Below are positions 23,218 to 34,571 of a DNA stretch of 64,000 nt, in pieces. The notes beneath the pieces are model-generated. The model saw only the letters and a list, made by a program, of their open reading frames with translations. It did not search any database and had not been told where the DNA came from. This DNA comes from Eimeria necatrix. Taxonomy: Eukaryota > Apicomplexa > Conoidasida > Eucoccidiorida > Eimeriidae. Position numbers and translations under genes: made by a program. Every line of letters starts with the position of its first letter. The first letter of the stretch is position 1. The stretch is taken from contig NW_013654354.1 in assembly GCF_000499385.1 (NCBI RefSeq), forward strand, positions 74,501 through 138,500, in the 5' to 3' direction.

Positions 23218-26172
23218 ATGCTTCCCCCCAATGCTTTGCGGCTGCGGCTACCCCGCCTCGTTTCTCTCGTGCTGTTCACTTTTTGTTTTTTTTCTTTCTG
23301 GTCCACTGCACTGGGTCAGTCACAGCAAACACTTTCTGCTGCTGTAGCTGCAGAAGAAGATGAGGAATTGGCGGGACCAGCGGCTTGGCAGGCTAAGGCC
23401 TCGAGCTCAGGAGCGGAAGAGTTTCCGGATAGTGCTGCAGATGTAACAGGCACTGCTGCTGCTAATTTGACGCCTGTGGGGGCATTCTATAGGCAGAAGC
23501 GGCAAGAGAACTTCCAAGCGCAGCTGCAGCCGCTGCCGCGGGGCCCCCCGAGCGCCCACAGTGTCCCCGCAGCACCGAAGAGGCCCGGCAAGTTGTTAGT
23601 CGGCAGCATTTCTTTTGCTGCTGCTGCTGCTTTCGCGCTGCTCTGGTATGCAATTTCTCACCTGCAGGAGGGCCAGGACGTGGCCCAGGGACGCCCGCGA
23701 CGGGGCCGCCGCCGAGGAGCAGCAGCCAGGGCTGGCAGGGCCGAAGTGCCTGCGGGGAGAGCAGCAGCAGAGGGCCCCGCAGGGGTCTTTGATGCATTTG
23801 CTTCGAGCCGGAGGCCCACTCTGACGAGGAAGCAGCAAACGCGGCGACCAACAATAACAATAGCCAAGCAGCAGGAAGAAACGCAGAGAACTGGGTTTAG
23901 GGCAACCCAGCTCTTAGTGGCGCACGCAGCAGCAGCGGAAGCAGCAGCGACGCAGGCGCGGGAGGTGGCAATGCATGCGCGGTCCATAGCAGAAGAAAAG
24001 GCGCTAGCAGCAAGAATCGCAGCGGAGGAAGCAGCAGCAGCAGAAACAGCAGCCACGGAGGCCGCGATGGCAGCAGAGTCGAAAATTGCCGAGTTCGCAG
24101 CAGCAAAGGCAGCAGCACTAAAGGCAGCAGGCGAAGAAGCTGATGGCGTCAAGTCTAGAGCCGGGCGAGCTGCAGCAGCAGTGGCGGCTCTGGCGGATGC
24201 TGCCGAAGTGCACTCGGTGTCGCGGAGGAAGGCAGCAGGTCTAGAGGGCGATGGCAAGCGAGCAGAAGCAGAGGATGCAGCAGCAACACTGCAGCCGAAA
24301 CGTTTCCAGGCTCCTGAAGAACTTCAGAAAAGGCTCGAGGAGGTGCGAAGCAGTTTGGAATGCGTCCCGCGCATCACTTCGCTGATGGTGGAGTCGACGG
24401 CGCGGGATGTCGCATCTCGGCTGCAGCAGCAGTTGGCTGCAGCAGATGCGCTGTTGGAGGCTGGAGAAGCAGCAGCGAGCGAAGAAGCAGCAGCAGAGAC
24501 CTGGAAGCGCTTGGAAGCCACCGTGAATGACCTCGCGGAGGACTTAGTCTGTGTGATGGGCATTGCAGCAGAAGTGGCTGAAGACAGCGTCCGGGTGCTG
24601 CCCGGCAAGTTCCACTTGGGCTCTTGGGCCTCCTCTATAAGGTTCTTAGGCCGGCAGCACGAATACCTGAAGGCGGTCTCACTGACGCTGGAGTCGCTGC
24701 AGCGTCAGCACGAGATTTTGCTGCGGCGGGCGAATGCGGGGCTGCAGCACTTGAAGCAGGCAGTGGCACGGAAGCCCCGAGATCGCGAGGGCGTTGAGAG
24801 GGTAGCTGAAGACGCACAGTTTGTGATGAGGACCACTACGCTCCTCATGAAGGGAGTGGAGCGCCGCGAAGCGCTGCTGGGAGACGCAGTGGACACTGCG
24901 ACGGCGTTCTACGTGACCAGCCGCAGCGAGAGGCACCGCTGGATGAACGTGGAGCTGCAGATGGCTGTGGATATTCTGCGGGCGGTGTTCCAGGCCTGGC
25001 CCAATCGGCCGACTGAGGAGGGGAAGGACAAGCTGGACTCCATTGCGAAAGACATAGAGGCGGTCCAGAACGGGCTGGCCGCCCACGCCGAGCTCTACGA
25101 AGCAGTCCAAGAGAGCGACTCTCCTGGCAAGCTCCGCAAGAGCAATGCCGATGCGCAGCACCTGGAGAAGAAGCTCGACAAGACGATCAGTAGGATCTGG
25201 AGGCACATAGAGCAACTGCCCCCACTGAAGTACATGTTTCCCTTCGGTGACCACTCGCTCCAGACAATGACCCTAAGCGTGGCGCTGGACTCTGCAGAAG
25301 CTTTTTCCGTAGACCAGCAGGCCGCAAATGAACGCATCAGCTCTTTGCACAGCACGCTAACTGAGAACTTCCCCACCTTCAGCTCACCTGAGGGCAAGTG
25401 GGAGCACCAGGTCCCCCGCGCCGTGGTCGAGACTGTGTACAAAGACGCTCTGTCGCTGAATGCCTTGATCAAGCGCCTGAGTGGCAGCATGAGGCGTTAT
25501 GTGCAGCGCACCGAGCAGCACAGCCTGCTGGGCCGCGGGACGCCGACGGAGGAACTAGTGAGGGCCAAGGCTGCAGCAGAGGAAACAGTGGAGTTGGCTG
25601 TCGAGATGGAGGGGGCGGTGTACGAGGCGTCTCAGCTGGAGTATGAGCTCACGCTGCTCAGCCTGTTGGAATCCGATCTGCAGGAGGCTGTTTCGGTGGT
25701 GGCGCAGACCCCCCCTGAAGCGTTGCTGCAGGGGACGCCGCAGGCGGAGCGGATTCAGCTCGCTACCTTAGGATGCACTCGGGCCCTAAAGGCTGTGCAA
25801 AAGGCCCGAGATATTGCTGAGGTGGCGGAATTTGCGGCCAAGGCCAGGCACAACGCCAACGAGCTTTTCATGGCTGTCTACGAGCACGTGCGAGGCATAG
25901 ACTCACAAGGAGCTGCTGCAGCAAGGGACATGGACGCAGAACAGCCAGCAGCAGATACACAAACAGTGCACAAAGACCAACAAAAGAAAGGAACTGCGGA
26001 GACGCAAGAGGATGCGGAGGCATTGGAGCCTGAATTGCAAATGCAGCCTGATGCTGGGCTCCACGCTGAGCAGACACTGCAGCTGGAAGAAACAACGGAG
26101 GCTGAAGCGGCGCCAGAGGCTGGGGAAGCAGTGGAAGACGACGCTGAAAGCCAACTAGACACAGCAGCTTGA
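23218..26172 (+). CDS. large membrane-anchored alanine-rich helical protein, function unknown
   Basis: A single-exon gene of 984 residues. Residues 1-33 are a strong signal peptide (LVSLVLFTFCFFSFWSTALG). Residues about 128-147 form a second hydrophobic helix (SISFAAAAAFALLWYAISHL) followed at once by a very basic stretch (RPRRGRRRG), the pattern of a type I membrane protein with a basic stop-transfer tail. Residues about 230-330 are a TolA-like alanine-rich helix (AEAAATQAREVAMHARS). Residues about 340-880 are long amphipathic helix with almost no low-complexity sequence, and residues about 885-984 are acidic and Gln/Glu-rich. The balance suggests a short ecto or luminal part and a long cytosolic rod, or a parasitophorous-vacuole or wall protein after cleavage. 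I recognise no family. The start at 23218 is chosen because the signal peptide begins there. Confidence 0.85.
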   Translation: MLPPNALRLRLPRLVSLVLFTFCFFSFWSTALGQSQQTLSAAVAAEEDEELAGPAAWQAKASSSGAEEFPDSAADVTGTAAANLTPVGAFYRQKRQENFQAQLQPLPRGPPSAHSVPAAPKRPGKLLVGSISFAAAAAFALLWYAISHLQEGQDVAQGRPRRGRRRGAAARAGRAEVPAGRAAAEGPAGVFDAFASSRRPTLTRKQQTRRPTITIAKQQEETQRTGFRATQLLVAHAAAAEAAATQAREVAMHARSIAEEKALAARIAAEEAAAAETAATEAAMAAESKIAEFAAAKAAALKAAGEEADGVKSRAGRAAAAVAALADAAEVHSVSRRKAAGLEGDGKRAEAEDAAATLQPKRFQAPEELQKRLEEVRSSLECVPRITSLMVESTARDVASRLQQQLAAADALLEAGEAAASEEAAAETWKRLEATVNDLAEDLVCVMGIAAEVAEDSVRVLPGKFHLGSWASSIRFLGRQHEYLKAVSLTLESLQRQHEILLRRANAGLQHLKQAVARKPRDREGVERVAEDAQFVMRTTTLLMKGVERREALLGDAVDTATAFYVTSRSERHRWMNVELQMAVDILRAVFQAWPNRPTEEGKDKLDSIAKDIEAVQNGLAAHAELYEAVQESDSPGKLRKSNADAQHLEKKLDKTISRIWRHIEQLPPLKYMFPFGDHSLQTMTLSVALDSAEAFSVDQQAANERISSLHSTLTENFPTFSSPEGKWEHQVPRAVVETVYKDALSLNALIKRLSGSMRRYVQRTEQHSLLGRGTPTEELVRAKAAAEETVELAVEMEGAVYEASQLEYELTLLSLLESDLQEAVSVVAQTPPEALLQGTPQAERIQLATLGCTRALKAVQKARDIAEVAEFAAKARHNANELFMAVYEHVRGIDSQGAAAARDMDAEQPAADTQTVHKDQQKKGTAETQEDAEALEPELQMQPDAGLHAEQTLQLEETTEAEAAPEAGEAVEDDAESQLDTAA

Positions 26173-29100
26173 GAGAGTGCAGACAGCCACAGGCACAGAG
26201 AGGTTAGTCGGCTTTGTGCCTTTGAGGGCATCGAAAGAATTGACTGGACACTATGCATCTACTGGGGAAGAGGTGAAGCCAGAGCAACTGCTGCTGCCTG
26301 CGCTGTTGTAGACACAGCACTTGTACGAGCAAGGAAGAGCTGGACAGAGATGAGGAATGGACAACCTTCAACCCTGTTGTGGGATAGAATTTGAATCTGT
26401 CACAGCAGACGTGAAGCGCAGCTGGCAGGCCAAGGATGCCGCCGCCTCGAGGGCAGACAGCAAGAGACAAACCGAAGGACAAGAGAGAGGGCAATATGAC
26501 GGAAAACGTGTGAGACGCAAACGGAAGAGACAGGCGGTTTGAGATAAGAAGACGGGCGAATGCATCCAAAGGGCTCAAAAGTGCTCTAAAGTGCCAGTGG
26601 CACAGAAGTGCTGCCAGTTGACGCATTGCTGGGAGAAGTGGCGAGAGTTATCGTCATTGGGGGCTAGTGCAATATCTATGGGATTCCGACGCCTCTCGGG
26701 CCTGCGGATCAGGCTTTGAGGCTTCTGCTTTCCGTGGACTCTTCGGAGGCCCCCAGGGACCCTGATATAGGGAGGCGTGGGGCCCTCACCTGGGGTTATC
26801 AGCTGGGCTTAGTTTTCTTGCTAATGAATTGGACATGCGGCACTTTAATTAGGAAAGTACTTAAACAGTGCAGCAACTGGTTTCCTCTCAGAGGGCGAAA
26901 AAGAAGGAGACGCTTATCACCATTTTGGGTTTTATGTCTTTGTTTGATTGGCGTCCCTCCAGCCTGGTCTTGTTTGCTTGGCTTCAAGCTCTCACGCTGC
27001 TGCACCCTCCTACATGCACGCTTTTTGGTGCAGGTGCGCACGTATAGGACCAGCTGCTGCAGCAGGCCCCTCCTATCTTCTTTCTTCAGATAGCCACCAA
27101 GCGCAGGCACGGTTTGAGACGACGCACTGCCGGCGCATGGTGAGCCTGAGGCACTGCGTCTCCAGTATAGCAAAACGGCGAGACGTTAGGGGACGCGAGG
27201 GACCTAGTTTTCTTCCCAGGGGGTCCGCCGCCCCAAGGGGCTCCCTAGAGTCTGTAGGGGTGTTGTCCGAAGCCCCCAATGGGCTTCTTGGGAGTATTCG
27301 GGGTATCATGGGAACCCTCAGGTGCTCTTTGTAGGCCTTCAAGGATCCAGAGGAGGCCCGTGTTTGTTGAAGAGGCGCATACGGCCGTGCTGCCTTTCAA
27401 TTTTCAGTGCCGCTTGATTGATGGACGAATTTTACTTTGGTATTAGACCTTCACCTGAAGAGTTGCTCACAAGGTTTAGTGCGAATTAGTGGTTGTGGAG
27501 GCCAGATCCTATGACATCCTAGGACATACGTAGACACAAAAGCAAATCCAGAGGTAGGCACATAACAAATAGGAGATAACCGGAGACAACTCACAAGCAC
27601 AGAGAAAGCGAAGACGCAGAACCGGAAGCAGACGTTGCGGCGAGGCCCTGCGCTGCCATGTATTGAGTGAAACCAGGGTCGCCGGCAGGATATGAACTCT
27701 TTGTATAAAAAGACTAGGCCGAAAATGGTCTATGCAACGGCCATTTGCCGTGGCATGGACTGTTTCCTGTCTAGCCTTTTTAATCGAAGGGAATCATCCC
27801 CCGTGTCCCCTCGGCCACTTGTATTTCACAGTAGTGCCACAGCCCGCCACTGAACCAAACGGCAGTGATGCGAAGTCCTACACCTTTGACTCCTCTGGGA
27901 ACAATAGAACCATAAAGACGACGCAAAACCCTTCAAAAGGCGCGGCTGTAATGGCTTTCATCATCTAGCAGCTGGATTGCCGTCACGGACTTTTAGCCTG
28001 TAGTCGCAACTACCAGGAACGAGCTCTACTAGGTATCTTATGTATCTCTGGTGACGTGTAAGCCAGCACACAGTAATGCTCGTTCACATCACTTGATTAG
28101 CTCATTAGGATCAAGTGGCTCTGCGGAGAGCAACAACACTTTCTGGTTTCCGATGCGCAGATCTAAGGCCGCTCGGTTGGCTGAATAGCAGAATCAACGC
28201 TGCGCAGCGTATACATTCGAGATCAGAAGACGAATCCAGTACGCATGTGTTGCTACACCAGCAACATTCGCAAAAAAAATTCGTAGGGAATTTCCATCGG
28301 CGAGTGAAAACGTGTTGAGTGTGAGACCTCAGTGAAGCTTCTTTTCAGGATTCATCGGGGCCAGCTCGCTAATTACAAGTCTCAGCATCAGCTCATGCGT
28401 GCCCTCTCGAGGGAGCCTGCGTTCAAGCTGAGGCACCCTGGAGGCTGCTCTAGTATGACAGTCGGGGGAATTATTTAGTATGAGCTTTTAGCAGGAGATC
28501 AGTAAAGACTCTACACACAGACGGGAAGTTCGGATGCGAATTTGTCTAGGCCGTGAATGTGCGCTCTTGCCAAACGCTCTTATAACGCGTTTGACAGATG
28601 AATTCGTGCTTAGAGGCCTCGCCATGCGCTGTTACCATTGAGAAATATCTTCGTTTTATATCTGTCCTGCTGCCTCAAGTGGAGGCAGCTCATCTGAAGT
28701 TGCGCCATCAGCGCCTAATCCGGGATTCCAGTTCAGTATCCTCGCGTTATGAGATCTACTGGGAGAAGAGCGCTCCAGATTTTGTTCTGTCATTTCCGCC
28801 GTGGCTATAATTTACAAGGTGAAGGGCGGGAACCCAAACTCCACTGGGCACTGCAAGCGGCCAACCATAGCATCGACCTACACATTGACGCAAATAGCAA
28901 CTACAAACAGTCTCGGAACTGTCCACTCGATACGCACGAAAAAGTTACACAGCCGCTGAGGAAAGCCAAGCTTTCCTTAGTGGCCATTTCCAGCCACCCA
29001 TGGGCCCTGCATAGCAGGACCATGGGTGGCACAATTAAATGTTAAGTGCGAACAAGTTCAACTCTATAGTGTTAATGCTCCGAAAAGCTCACTTGCTGTA

Positions 29101-29882
29101 GGGGTTGACCACTACAGCTGCTTTCTTTGCCGTCCCTGTCGTTGAATCCCGCTGTTTAAGCCAGTTGACAGCCAATAGTAGTGCTAGCAGCACCCTGCAC
29201 GACTTCTAAGTTTCGAGCTCTAGACCCGAAATGTTGTGTGTTACCCTAAATTGTGAACAAGAAGGCACGCTGGAACTACTAAAAAGGCTTCGGGAACCGC
29301 TTGGCGCCCTTGGCTCCCACAACTGGTGGGGGCCCCTGTGTGTTTTCTCCCTGCAGACTACTAAAATGACTTGGTATTCAGGCTCGGGCTTGGGTCAGCT
29401 AAGAATGTGGTAAGGCTCAGATTGCCCTTCAGAAGGTGGCAGAGGCACAGCGCGAGCAAACATGCAATGTCTGGGGCTGTGTGAACACCAGCCCCTGCAT
29501 GCGGGGAGGGACTGATATGTGGAAAGATTGGAGCTTATTATGATAGATAAGAATATTTTTCGGGTTGCTTGGCTGAAAAATTTCAGTGAAAGGGAGGCTG
29601 CAGCAGCAACTGCAGCGGCGACACGGGGAACTCAGCAGCAACAGCAGCATCGACGCTCGTGTCTGCGGCGCCCACCCAAGCAGCTCCCAGCCACCCCAAA
29701 ATCAAGCCACTAAGCTGGACATAGCTGTGGGGCCGGCCGGGGCTCAGGGGCTCAGGCTTGGCGCCTGCTGCGGAGCAGCACTGGGGGCCTTCACTCAGCC
29801 ATCATCGTCATTGCTGCTGCTGCTGCTGCTCGGCTGCAGCTTGGACTCCTCCTAGCAGCAACATGCAGCTAAGGAAAAGCCA
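26173..29882. other. gene-poor interval before the CAG-rich domain
   Basis: About 3.7 kb with no firmly supported gene. A 78-residue open frame at 27732-27968 starts with a hydrophobic segment and is Thr/Asn/Ser-rich afterwards; it might be an orphan secreted peptide or a first exon but lacks support. A hairpin lies at 28993-29030. CAG words begin only at about 29590, just before the giant gene. Confidence 0.5.
28993..29030. repeat. inverted repeat able to form a hairpin
   Basis: The 11-base arm gccacccatgg (28993-29003) is matched exactly by ccatgggtggc (29020-29030). The inner part (cctgc ... gcagg) pairs too, leaving a small bulge and a three-base ATA loop. It lies in gene-poor DNA. Confidence 0.85.
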
Positions 29883-30591
29883 ATGAGTGGAAAGCAGCCT
29901 CAGGAGCCTGCAGCTGCAGGCTTCTCGGGGGGCCTCGGGGCCCCCGCTGTGGCGGCGTCGGGGCCCCCTAGTGATTTCGAGGTCTCTGCTGAAGTGCGAA
30001 AGTGTCTCGCCTCTTTCCGGCACTTAAAGGAGCTGCTGCTGTCGACCTCCACTAGTCCTGCGCTGCTGCAGCAGCTGCTGCAGCAGCCAGCGCTGCAGCA
30101 ACGCATCGTCGCGCTGCGGTCTTCGTTCCTGTCCACTGTAGACAGAGCCTTACCCCCGTCCGTTTCTGCTGCTACGTGCAACGCCATACAACACCTGCAG
30201 CAGCAATGGGCTGAGGCGGTTCGCGCACCTGGTTCTGGAGGAGCGACGCCGTCCCAAGGCAGCAGTGGAAGCAGCAGCAGCGGTAGTAGCAGCAGCAGCA
30301 GCAGCAGCTGTAGTAGCAGCAGCAGCAGCAGCAGCGGCAGCAGCAGCAGCGCTTCATGCTCGTGCTGCTCGGTGCCTTCTGAAGCAGTGTTGTATGAGCT
30401 CCTGTCGGCGTACGTGCTGCGGCACCACAGCGGGCAGCAACAGCTGCTGCTGCCGGCCTTTGAGGCCTCGCAGCTAAGAGAAACTGTCAATCCCCGGAAC
30501 CCCCAAGTTCTCAGGGAGCTCCGCGATGTTCTGCAGGACGAGCAGCTGTGCATGTTTTGGTGCATCAACTTCATCTTCATGCAAGCTGCTG

Positions 30592-30627
<36 letters not shown>

Positions 30628-33600
30628 GTAGCAGTGGGAACCAAAAGGGAGCGTCGCTGCAGCAGGTCTGCAGAGGCTTTGCCATCATATTGCTGCAGCA
30701 GCATCAGCTGGAGGCGAAGCTGCTGCAGCTGTACACGCAGCTCAACGAGCAGCCGGACCCCTCCACCTGCCGTTTCAGGCAGCAGCCGCAGCAGGCCACG
30801 GGAAGCAGCAGCAAAGACAGCAGCAAACGAGCTGACGACGCTGTGGCCTTCGAAGTCCACGAGTTGCTGCAGCTAAGGGAGACGCTGCAGCTTCAGGAAG
30901 CTGTGGTGCTGTGCCTCGCGTCCGCTTGCCGTGCGGCTCGAGCCCTAGGCATCAGCAGCAGCAGCAGCAGCAACAGCCTCAGCTGTTCCAGTGAGAGCCT
31001 ATATAAGTACTGCTCCCTAGTGTATGAAGATCGACTTTGTGGGGCCCTAGCTGCCCGCAGCAGCGAGCGGCGGTCTCTGCTGCAGAGCCGCAGGCTGCTG
31101 CGGCAGGCGCAGCAGCTGGGAGGTTCTTGCGCTGTTGCTGCCTTATGTGGCATGCCGCTGCAGCAGATAGTTGACATTTTCTGCAGCAGCAGCAGCAGCA
31201 GCGGCGAAGCGGTCCGCAGCTTTGTGGAGGGGCCCCGCTTTGCTGCGCTGCACCGCGATGTGATGAGCAGCTGCCTGCAGGGCCTCCGGGAGGAGCTGCA
31301 GCAGCAGCTGCAGCGCAGCGGGGCCGCGGGATCTGCAGCAGTTTCCCAGGGCGGAGAGGTTTATTCAGACTTGCTCTACAGCTGCTACATTGACCACCCC
31401 ACAGCAGCGCCGCTGCTGCTGGCTGCCCACGCTGCTTGCCTGGCAGGGTACAAGAAGCTGCGCAGCAGCAGCGACAGCAGCAGCAGCAGCAGCAGCAGCC
31501 TCACGGATGAAGAGATCGACCTGTTTGTAGGGCAAGCAGCGGAGCTTGTGATGCCTCTGTTGCCGCATGCTTTGCAGCAGCAGTTGCTGCAGCATGAGCT
31601 GCTGCAGCAGCAGAGGCAGCAGCAGCAGGACCCGCTGCAGCAGGACTTCGCTACACAGTTGCTGCTGCTTCTCGATGCTTGTCTCACCGTCTTCCCCCTG
31701 AAAGAACTGCAGGGGCACGAGCTGTTTGTACACGCAGCATGCGAGCTGTTGGCACTGCTGCCGAAGCAGCGGCAGCGCCTCTTCAGCCTGCTGCAGCAAG
31801 AGGGGCTGGTAGAGCAGCAGCAGCAGCAAGGCCGAGGCTGCAGCAGCGGCATCCTGCGGTTGCTTCAGGCATACGTTTCCCTGTTCCCTTACGGCTCACA
31901 CCTCACCCTACAGCTCCTCACAGCCATTCTTCCGCAGCCGCAGCCGCAGCAGCAGCAGCAAGGGGAAGAAGCAGACTCTGACATAGTCGACGTTGGGCCC
32001 GCGCTGCAGTACTTACAGCTGCTGGCGCAGCCGCTGACCTCTTTGCTGCTGCCGCCCATCGACGGCTTGGTCTTTACTTCCGGCACAAGTGAACAGCAGC
32101 AGCAGCAGCAGCAGAAGCAGCAGCAGCTTGAGTGTAACGACAGCCTCACGGTTGACACAGGAACGGCGTATGTTGCAGCAGCCCCGATTCCTATTGAGCC
32201 TTGCATGGCACTGCTGCTGCAGTTGGATTCGCAGCAGAGCCAGCAGCAGCCGCAAGGGGGATTTGATGCTTCTGCAGCTAACGGAGGAGTCATGCACTGG
32301 TCGTTCGTACCTTCAGGGAGCTCCGGCAAAGCAGTGCAGCTGCCGCTTTGGCGGTTCCTTCAAGTAGCAGCAGCGAATGAGGCAGCTTTGCAGCAGCTGC
32401 TGCAGCAACAGAGGCAACAGCAATACGAAGAAGAGAGCTTCAAGGTGCAGGATGACCCGTTCACAACGCCTACCGCTCGGTCGCAGCAGCAGCAGCAGCA
32501 GCAGCAGCCGCAGCAGCAGCTGCAGCAGCAGCTGCAGCGGGGCTTCTGGTGCCTGCAGATTGACGGGTGCCGGCTTGAGCCAGTCAGCCTGCGCTACCCA
32601 GTTTGCACCGACAACAGCAGCAGCAACAGCAGCACCTTTGCAATTCATTGGGCGCTGGCGCCGAGCAGCAAAGGCACCAGCACCAGGCGGCGCTTTTCGC
32701 TGCTAAAGGCTGCGTGGCTGCTGATGGATTTGGGGCTGCAGCACCAGGCCAGCGATGCATGCGGGGCCTTGCCTCCCTCAGCTTTTAAGTGAGTGGCGCA
32801 AAGGCAGAGAATAAAGAGTAAAGGGCACAGAAGGTGGGAATACGACAACTTGCTGTGCCGGCTGCTTGCTTCTGACTGCTTGACTGCTTCTACCATTACT
32901 TTTGCTGCTGCTGCAGGGCGTTTGTTGCGGCCTGCGCGCTGTGGGCTCGCGTGGCTGCTTGGCCTGCTGCTGCTCGGGCAGCAGCAGAAGCGTTTATAGC
33001 GAATGAGGTGTATGGATACTCTCTAGAGGGTGCAGCAGCAGCAGCAGCTCGAGCTGCTGCTGCAATGGGTGACACATCAAGCAACGACGCAACAGAACCT
33101 GCGCCTTTCCTGCTGCTGCCGCGGCTCTACGCACTGACATGCCTTGCTGCCACCCGCAGCCAGCTGCGGCTGCTGCTCCCCGAAGCCCTTAGTGCACTGC
33201 GGTGAGTTGCCATGCTTTGCTTATGCAATCAGTGCTGCTGCTGTTAGCGTCGCTGCTGCCGCTGCTGTTAGAGTTGCCAGAGCGCCTTTTCCCTGAGCTT
33301 GCGCGCCTTGCTGCAGGTCGTGTCTGCTGCCTTGCTATGTTGTTGACGTTGACCGGTGCCTGCTCTTCCTGCAGCAGCAGCAGCAGCGGGTGCCTTGCAA
33401 GTGCTTGGTGGAGCTGCCCCTGCAACACCACGAACTGCTGCTGGCCCCAGAGTTACTGCATTCTGGGTGGCAGCTGCTGCGGCTTTGCTGCGCCCCACCG
33501 CAGCCGCAGCAGGGCCAGCGCCGCTGCTTCCTGCCGCTGCAGCAGCTCCTTGAGGCCCTTGTTGCTGCGGCACAAGAGGAACGCCAGCTGCGCACTTATA

Positions 33601-34270
33601 TAATACTGCGGAGCACTCTCTTGTTCGCTCTGCAGTTGCTTCTTTCAGTGCCTCCTGCTGCGTGGACAATCCCTTGGCAGCAGCAGGGCTTGCTGGCAGC
33701 AACAGCAGCAGCAGAGGGACTCGAGCAGCTGCAGCACAGCAAGCGCCGACGCTGCAGCAAGAGCGCCCCTGCAGAGTGCGGCTACGTTTCGGAGAGCGCC
33801 GCATCTGCTGCTGCAAGAGTTGATGCTTCCCTTGCTCACGTGTATCTGCTGCCACAGCTGCAGCAGCAACAGCAGGACGCAACCGACGAGCAGCTGGAAG
33901 CAGCAGCGCAGCAGCAGGTCCGGGACTTCGCTGGCATTTGCAACTTTGCCCTTTGCAGCGTCTTCGCCCGCATGGGTTCTTGGGGCTTTTTGCATTCGGA
34001 GGAGCGCTGCGACATCGCGCAGCTTGTGCTGCTGGTGGTGCTGCAGCTGCTGCCGCTGCTGCACTGGGGGGCCCAGCCTCCCTCGGAAGCAGCAACAGAA
34101 AATGCACAGAAACTCCAAAGCCAGAAACTTCTGGCGGCTGCCACAGGCAACGACGAGTTGTCTGTACACCTGAAAGGCGACGCTGCATCCACCAGAAGTT
34201 GGAGTGACACAGTTTCTGTCCGCGCTGCTGCCGTGAGAGGCTCTCACCGGCAGCTAGAGGTGGGACTTAG

Positions 34271-34303
<33 letters not shown>

Positions 34304-34537
34304 TGTGGATGCTGTTGACAAGTGTCCGTTGTTCTTCCCCGCCAAGAGCCTCTGTTGCTTCTGCTGGTCCCCCTGCTTCTGTCTATCTGCTGCAGTTGAT
34401 GGAGGCGTTGTTGACGTCCCTTGCTGCAGCAAATCTTCCAGAGGGGATCGCTGCTATTCTTCGTTGCAACATTGTTGCCAAGACAAGTGCGGGATCTGTC
34501 CAGTCGGGGGTCCCGTGGGACAGCAACGCGAGCAGTC

Positions 34538-34571
<34 letters not shown>

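Noticed and set aside
27732..27968. Small secreted or surface-antigen-like open frame
   Set aside because: It has a hydrophobic start, but no cysteine pattern of surface antigens and no flanking exon; the length is within chance for this region.
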